Positions 16,165 through 19,100 of a stretch of 19,100 bases of DNA are shown here, piece after piece. The stretch spans positions 1 through 19,100 of the forward strand of contig CAJWHX010000009.1 of assembly GCA_913040875.1 (NCBI GenBank), written 5' to 3'. The position numbers and the translations under genes are program-made. Position 1 is the first letter of the stretch, and every line of letters begins with the position of its first letter. The DNA comes from an uncultured Pseudomonadota bacterium. Lineage in GTDB: Bacteria; Myxococcota; UBA796. The notes below the pieces were generated by a model. That model saw only the letters and a list, made by a program, of their open reading frames with translations, was not told the DNA's origin and did not search any database.

Positions 16165-16324
16165 CGAACCCATCAAGTGAATACCTATCCGTGAAGGAAG
16201 CAGCGGCGCATTCCGGTGAGTCAGTATAGACAATTCGAAAGTGAATACGTGAACTAAGGTACCGACATGACTGACATAGAATCGACTATTCACCATCGAC
16301 GATGTAATTGATTCTTTCCAATAG
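16158..16324 (+). pseudogene. Degraded excisionase-like helix-turn-helix gene
   Basis: From ATG 16158 the frame reads MSTNPSSEYLSVKEAAAHSGESV, then stop (TAG 16227-16229), TIRK, stop (TGA 16242-16244), IRELRYRHD, stop (TGA 16272-16274), HRID. After a shift of frame near 16285 it reads LFTIDDVIDSFQ and stops at 16322-16324. Joined, this is a MerR/excisionase-type HTH protein of about 55 residues (YLSVKEAA ... TIRKWIRE ... FTIDDVIDSF). The second stop sits exactly where these domains have Trp. Three stops plus a frameshift mark it as dead. TGA and TAG end normal genes elsewhere in the window, so recoding is unlikely. Such genes usually belong to mobile elements. Confidence 0.6.
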
Positions 16325-16347
16325 TCTCATACACACCACAACCGTCT

Positions 16348-16380
16348 AAAACGAAAAGGGGCACCTTACGGCACCCCTTT
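16348..16380 (-). terminator. Intrinsic terminator of the minus-strand RNA
   Basis: On the minus strand AAAGGGGUGCC (16380-16370), loop GUAA (16369-16366) and GGUGCCCCUUU (16365-16355) form an 11-bp stem closed by a GNRA loop and followed by U, CG and UUUU. Two pairs are U-G and G-U. On the plus strand these become C/A mismatches and the stem is followed by AAAAUC. The terminator therefore works for leftward transcription, ending the candidate RNA. Confidence 0.8.
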
Positions 16381-17233
16381 AAAATCTTTGATATCAAATG
16401 TACTTCTAGATGGCTGGTCCGACTATGTCTTACTCGCCCTCTTCTCTAGTGAACACTTATAGTTTAGTACCCGCAGAGTCTGCTGATACTTCTATTCTAA
16501 GCCCTTTCTCTCTTCGTCTCTCTCCAGCACTTGGTCTCCAACACGAGGCTGTTGACCGTGACCGTACTCTTGATTGACTCCAACTGAAAGAACCGTCCTT
16601 ATCCATTCAACTCTCCGAACTCTGTTTTGTCGTCTTACGAGAAGAGACAACCCCGTGAAGCTGCACTTTCGATTCGCCTCGTGTCCGGTGTTTTCCTGGT
16701 TTCAAACTTACTAGAACCCAGTCCTTTCGAACCAAGTTCCTTCATCCAGAGACAAGCTCTAGATGTCTATAGAACGTTCTATTCTTATCCGAATCTGAAT
16801 GACCCACTGTGTCTGTTTCAGTTCATATACCTCCCCGACAAGTTTCCTCCGCTGTTTCCAACTTCGGGCACCCACCTGAACTGTACATGATCATAAAACC
16901 ATGACTGAGCATTTCATTTTCTTCTTCTACCTACAACTTCCGTCACTGCCACAAACTTTGCGTCCGATTCTCTTCCCTCTGGGTTACCCCTTCGTTCACA
17001 GTTTCTTCTTCAATGTCCGCTTCCGCTGCGTCTTTCATTGCTACCCAATCGCCACTTCCATGGCTCTACAGCTACCAAACCCTTGACCGCCCATTACTGA
17101 ACTGCCGAAGACTGGTTTCTATCTATCAAGGTTCTCATCGTGTCTTTCTCCCCACCGAAGCGGTTTGTCTGACTCTCTGAAACCCTCGTAAACCCCTTTC
17201 GGGACTGTCAACACTCTGCTCCTCTTTGCATTT

Positions 17234-17257
17234 CACGCTTCCACGCTTACACGCTTC
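17234..17257 (-). repeat. Three tandem octamers inside the candidate RNA
   Basis: On the plus strand CACGCTTC, CACGCTTA, CACGCTTC lie end to end. On the minus strand this is GAAGCGUG, UAAGCGUG, GAAGCGUG. It falls in one of the most purine-rich parts of the candidate RNA and could be a single-stranded protein-binding tract or a slippage product. A second short repeat, TCTGACTAC at 17303 and 17317, lies nearby. Confidence 0.7.
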
Positions 17258-18285
17258 CACACTTTGCTGCCTTGATCTTTCATTGCTTTGGTCCTTCACT
17301 GCTCTGACTACTCATTTCTGACTACCCATCGCCTGTGCTCTCTCGTCGCTATAACTTCTCGCCGCCTTTGACTTCTCTTCTTGCGACTTCCCGCTGTTGT
17401 GTCCGTCCTCCAACTCTGATTCAGTCCGAAACAAGTTTCTTCCTTCTTCATTGCTGCATTCTTTCCACACCTTGGTCTATCACTGTCTGATTGGCCGATG
17501 GTTCATGCCGATTCACTTGTGTTGTAGGTTTAATCGGTGCTTGATCCGTCACCTGCTTCTCCTCTCTTTCCAGTTCTTTCCACTCTCTTTCAAGAGTTTC
17601 TGTCCCCTTCAATCGATGCATTCAAAGTCCGAAGACTCTTTCCTGCGTTGGTTTCACACGTTTATTGACTGTTATTTCGCACCATCCAACTACAGATTTT
17701 GCCACTGTCTTTGTTCACTTCGACTCAAACTCTCCCCCATAAATGAAGGAAGTTTCTCTCAAGATCCTCTTCTCAGTCTCTTCACACTCTCAGGTTGTGC
17801 CTAAGCACTCCCCATCGCCTCGCCAGCTTTCGCGTTGCCTGCTCTCTACGAGAACGGACAGCATTCTTGCTGCGACACTTCGTGTTTCAGATTCATCGAT
17901 TCAATCCCTGAGTCTGTCTCCGCTTTTCACAGACGGCTTCTGCTTCCTGTTTCCTTCACCACTCGGTTCCCCCAATACGCTTTTGCTTATTGCGTTTCCC
18001 TTGCTGCCTCTGTACCGCTTCCACCTTGTCTACCTCATGCATCGTTTGCTTTACGCTCCCTTTGCATTCCGCATCCACTTTGACTTGGTATATCCCAAAC
18101 ACGAACAGCTAGGCTCTTCGCTGGTTTCTACCGCATCGTTTTGTCAGAATCGTACATTTTCTTCAGAACAGTTCCACCTTTTCCGGTTCCATATGGAGCC
18201 TTCCAAAGCCAGAGTCTCCTAACTGAAAACTCTTTTGTTGGTTTTTATTTCACACAGTATTGCATGTATAAAATATTCTTAGTAG

Positions 18286-18951
18286 ATGATTCACTATTTT
18301 CCGTACATCAATGTCAAAGATCCGCGCTTCTTACGATTTGCAAGTGTTAACCTACGTTTTCGGGAAGCTTACCAGTTACAAGAACCGGCTCTTTGTAACT
18401 TAGTCGTCACAGAACAAACTGTCAACAAGACAAGCAAACTTTTTATAAATAAAATATTATGTCTGTATTTTTGTCTTAAAAAACATCAATGTATATCAGC
18501 CATCTACACTAAGGTCTTCCCGTTCAACCAGACTTTACCAGTCCCTTCAACAACTTTACCGATCGTCCACGACGCTACGTTCAAGCTGTTTAAGAGCGAT
18601 CGCACCCCTTCTGGATCCGGTGTAATTACACACATCCCCACATCTTTGGGGCGAGAATTCTTGCGTGGCTTTGATCAAGCGGAAGTGTTGGCTCAGTCGA
18701 TTGGGCAAGTTCTAAATATTCCACATGTAAAGCTACTAAAGCGTGTGGATTCTTCAGAGCAATCGGTCAAGTCTTGGGAACAGCGTCAAAATACACAAGG
18801 GCGTTTTGAAGCCCTACAGAGTCGACCCAGAGTACTTCTTGTTGACGATGTGTGTACTTCAGGAGCTACCTTAGAAGCAGCGGCCCAAGAGCTGCTGTTG
18901 CACGGAACTCAAGAAGTTAAAGCATTGTCTCTCTTGTCACGTCAAATTTAA
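18286..18951 (+). CDS. ComF-family phosphoribosyltransferase lacking its normal N-terminal half
   Basis: The C-terminal part is a clear ComF/GntX-type phosphoribosyltransferase domain: HIPTSLGREFLRGFDQAEVLA (from about 18630), then RVDSSEQSVKSWEQRQNTQGRF, and the PRPP-binding loop VLLVDDVCTSGATLEAAAQEL. ComF proteins take part in DNA uptake or related functions and normally begin with cysteine zinc fingers and a YxGxLRxLIxxLK block, about 100 residues before the HIP motif. Here the frame is open from ATG 18286, but residues 1 to about 90 show none of these motifs, come from AT-rich DNA, and have no ribosome-binding site. The total of 221 residues matches ComF only by coincidence of the open frame. 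No start codon lies closer to the domain. Likely a 5'-truncated remnant. Confidence 0.65.
   Translation: MIHYFPYINVKDPRFLRFASVNLRFREAYQLQEPALCNLVVTEQTVNKTSKLFINKILCLYFCLKKHQCISAIYTKVFPFNQTLPVPSTTLPIVHDATFKLFKSDRTPSGSGVITHIPTSLGREFLRGFDQAEVLAQSIGQVLNIPHVKLLKRVDSSEQSVKSWEQRQNTQGRFEALQSRPRVLLVDDVCTSGATLEAAAQELLLHGTQEVKALSLLSRQI
18289..18317 (-). promoter_or_regulatory. Candidate promoter of the minus-strand RNA
   Basis: Minus-strand TTGACA at 18317-18312, 17 bases, then GTGAAT at 18294-18289. The -35 is perfect and the -10 weak. It would start transcription near 18282. A second set lies further up: TTGACA at 18425-18420, 17 bases, TAAGTT at 18402-18397. The surrounding 18241-18480 is markedly AT-rich, as promoter regions often are. 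Which set is used cannot be told from sequence. Confidence 0.35.
18375..18399. repeat. Inverted repeat upstream of the RNA and within the ComF frame
   Basis: GTTACAA (18375-18381) and TTGTAAC (18393-18399), perfect 7-bp arms around 11 bases. It overlaps the alternative -10 (18397-18402) of the minus-strand RNA, so an operator is possible; a hairpin near the RNA 5' end is the other reading. Confidence 0.4.
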
Positions 18952-19007
18952 TGTTACGCTATGGAAGATATGAGACTGGATAACAGATTTGTAGATAGAG
19001 GAAGAAT

Positions 19008-19100
19008 ATGTCTTCTCATTTGAGCCACTTTACAACGAATGCCTACGAACGATATTGGTTACCTGTAACGGTTCGTTCAGCTTGGGAAATGTCTGCCGCT
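19008..19100 (+). CDS. Unrecognised gene, 5' end only
   Basis: ATG 19008 with AGAGGA about 5 bases upstream. The frame stays open for 31 codons to the window end (MSSHLSHFTTNAYERYWLPV, then TVRSAWEMSAA). No family is recognised; no signal peptide. It lies 56 bases after the ComF stop on the same strand. Confidence 0.4.
   Translation, partial: MSSHLSHFTTNAYERYWLPVTVRSAWEMSAA

Larger units (their letters stand above)
16348..18282 (-). ncRNA. Candidate very large structured non-coding RNA, class not recognised
   Basis: About 1.9 kb without a credible protein gene. The minus strand is purine-rich (75% and 72% in two counted 60-base lines, 17221-17340). Read as RNA it holds many local hairpins: AGUAUC/GGUACU enclosing GCAG-ACU-CUGC (16466-16490); CAACA/UGUUG within GGU/ACC (16533-16557); GUUC-GAAA-GGAC (16721-16732); GGG-GUAA-CCC (16981-16990); CAAUG/CAUUG (17011-17040); AGUCCC-GAAA-GGGGUU (17191-17206); ACUCUU-GAAA-GAGAGU (17582-17597); AGAGUC-UUCG-GACUUU (17624-17639); GUGC-UUAG-GCAC (17797-17808); UUCUC-GUA-GAGAG (17842-17854); CAGCA-AGAA-UGCUG (17859-17872); GUCUGU/ACAGAC (17912-17934); CAAUA-GC-AAAA-GC-UAUUG (17973-17992); AGAGU/ACUCU (18211-18233). 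It ends at an intrinsic terminator. Seen: hairpins, bias, terminator. Inferred: one transcript. The 5' end is uncertain (18240-18400). I see no rRNA, tmRNA, RNase P, SRP or group II domain V signature. Confidence 0.6.

Noticed and set aside
16158..16324. Recoding of TGA or TAG as sense in the HTH gene
   Set aside because: TGA ends gspE, gspM and moaC and TAG ends gspG and a secreted-protein gene in this window, and the HTH gene also needs a frameshift.
16415..16460. Group I intron core: AAGACAUAGUC resembles the S element and ACUA lies upstream
   Set aside because: Only about 20 bases separate the two strands, leaving no room for P3 and P8, and no P or Q element is seen. The match looks like chance.
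16721..16732. tRNA-like T-loop (GGUUCGAA on the minus strand)
   Set aside because: No acceptor, anticodon or D arm can be built around it; it is better explained as a GAAA-capped hairpin.
17448..17621. Minus-strand 57-codon frame (MHRLKGTETLEREWKELE and onward)
   Set aside because: Glu/Lys/Arg-rich composition follows from the purine bias, no ribosome-binding site is seen, and it runs through the ACUCUU-GAAA-GAGAGU hairpin. A small protein inside the RNA cannot be fully excluded.
16627..18222. Plus-strand open frames of 60-160 codons (for example 17743-18222 and 17397-17804)
   Set aside because: Their products are rich in Ser, Leu, Phe and Pro only because the strand is pyrimidine-rich. They overlap each other, lack ribosome-binding sites and show no domain.
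16348..18240. A decayed protein gene on the minus strand
   Set aside because: No recognisable protein motif appears in any frame, stops are spread through all three, and decay would not create stable tetraloop hairpins with strand-specific G-U pairs.
16348..18300. Group II intron
   Set aside because: No domain V-like hairpin and no reverse transcriptase frame were found.

Overview
The window comes from a Gram-negative, diderm bacterium of moderate G+C (a spot count of one T2SS line gives 48%). The run of type II secretion (T2SS) genes D-E-F-G-H-I-J-K-L-M-N, with a gspN of the kind found in Myxococcota, Bradymonadales and other former Deltaproteobacteria, points to that part of the tree. This placement is inference; no marker gene fixes it.

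Layout. (1) Bases 1-120 hold the C-terminal part of an HflK-type SPFH protein on the minus strand. It abuts head-on a gspD that lacks its 5' part, which is a rearrangement or assembly junction. (2) Bases 118-11761 are one tightly packed T2SS operon: secretin GspD, ATPase GspE, inner-membrane platform GspF, major pseudopilin GspG, minor pseudopilins GspH-I-J-K, assembly proteins GspL-M, and GspN with an unusual charged tail. Several genes overlap by 1 or 4 bases. GspC and the prepilin peptidase are not in the window. (3) moaC (minus) converges on gspN, and a GT51 peptidoglycan glycosyltransferase (plus) starts divergently from moaC. (4) Bases 13886-15600 hold small accessory genes: a minus-strand hypothetical with a C-terminal hydrophobic segment, two paralogous small secreted proteins, and a 33-codon ORF. 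(5) Bases 15598-16324 look acquired: a very AT-rich minus-strand zinc-ribbon membrane protein and the wreck of an excisionase-like HTH gene. (6) Bases 16348 to about 18300 contain no credible protein gene. The minus strand is purine-rich and full of short hairpins, several with GNRA or UUCG tetraloops, and it ends in an intrinsic terminator with a GUAA loop. In several stems the non-Watson-Crick pairs are G-U only if the minus strand is transcribed. I read this as one large structured non-coding RNA of roughly 1.9 kb. I do not recognise it as a known class. (7) On its far side is a ComF-family phosphoribosyltransferase that keeps its PRPP loop but lacks the usual N-terminal half, then the start of an unrecognised gene running off the end.

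The T2SS genes together build the secretion machine: GspE powers pseudopilus growth on the GspF/L/M platform, GspG-K form the pseudopilus, and GspD is the outer-membrane channel. The candidate RNA, the AT-rich zinc-ribbon membrane protein and the dead HTH gene are the best place to look for something undescribed.
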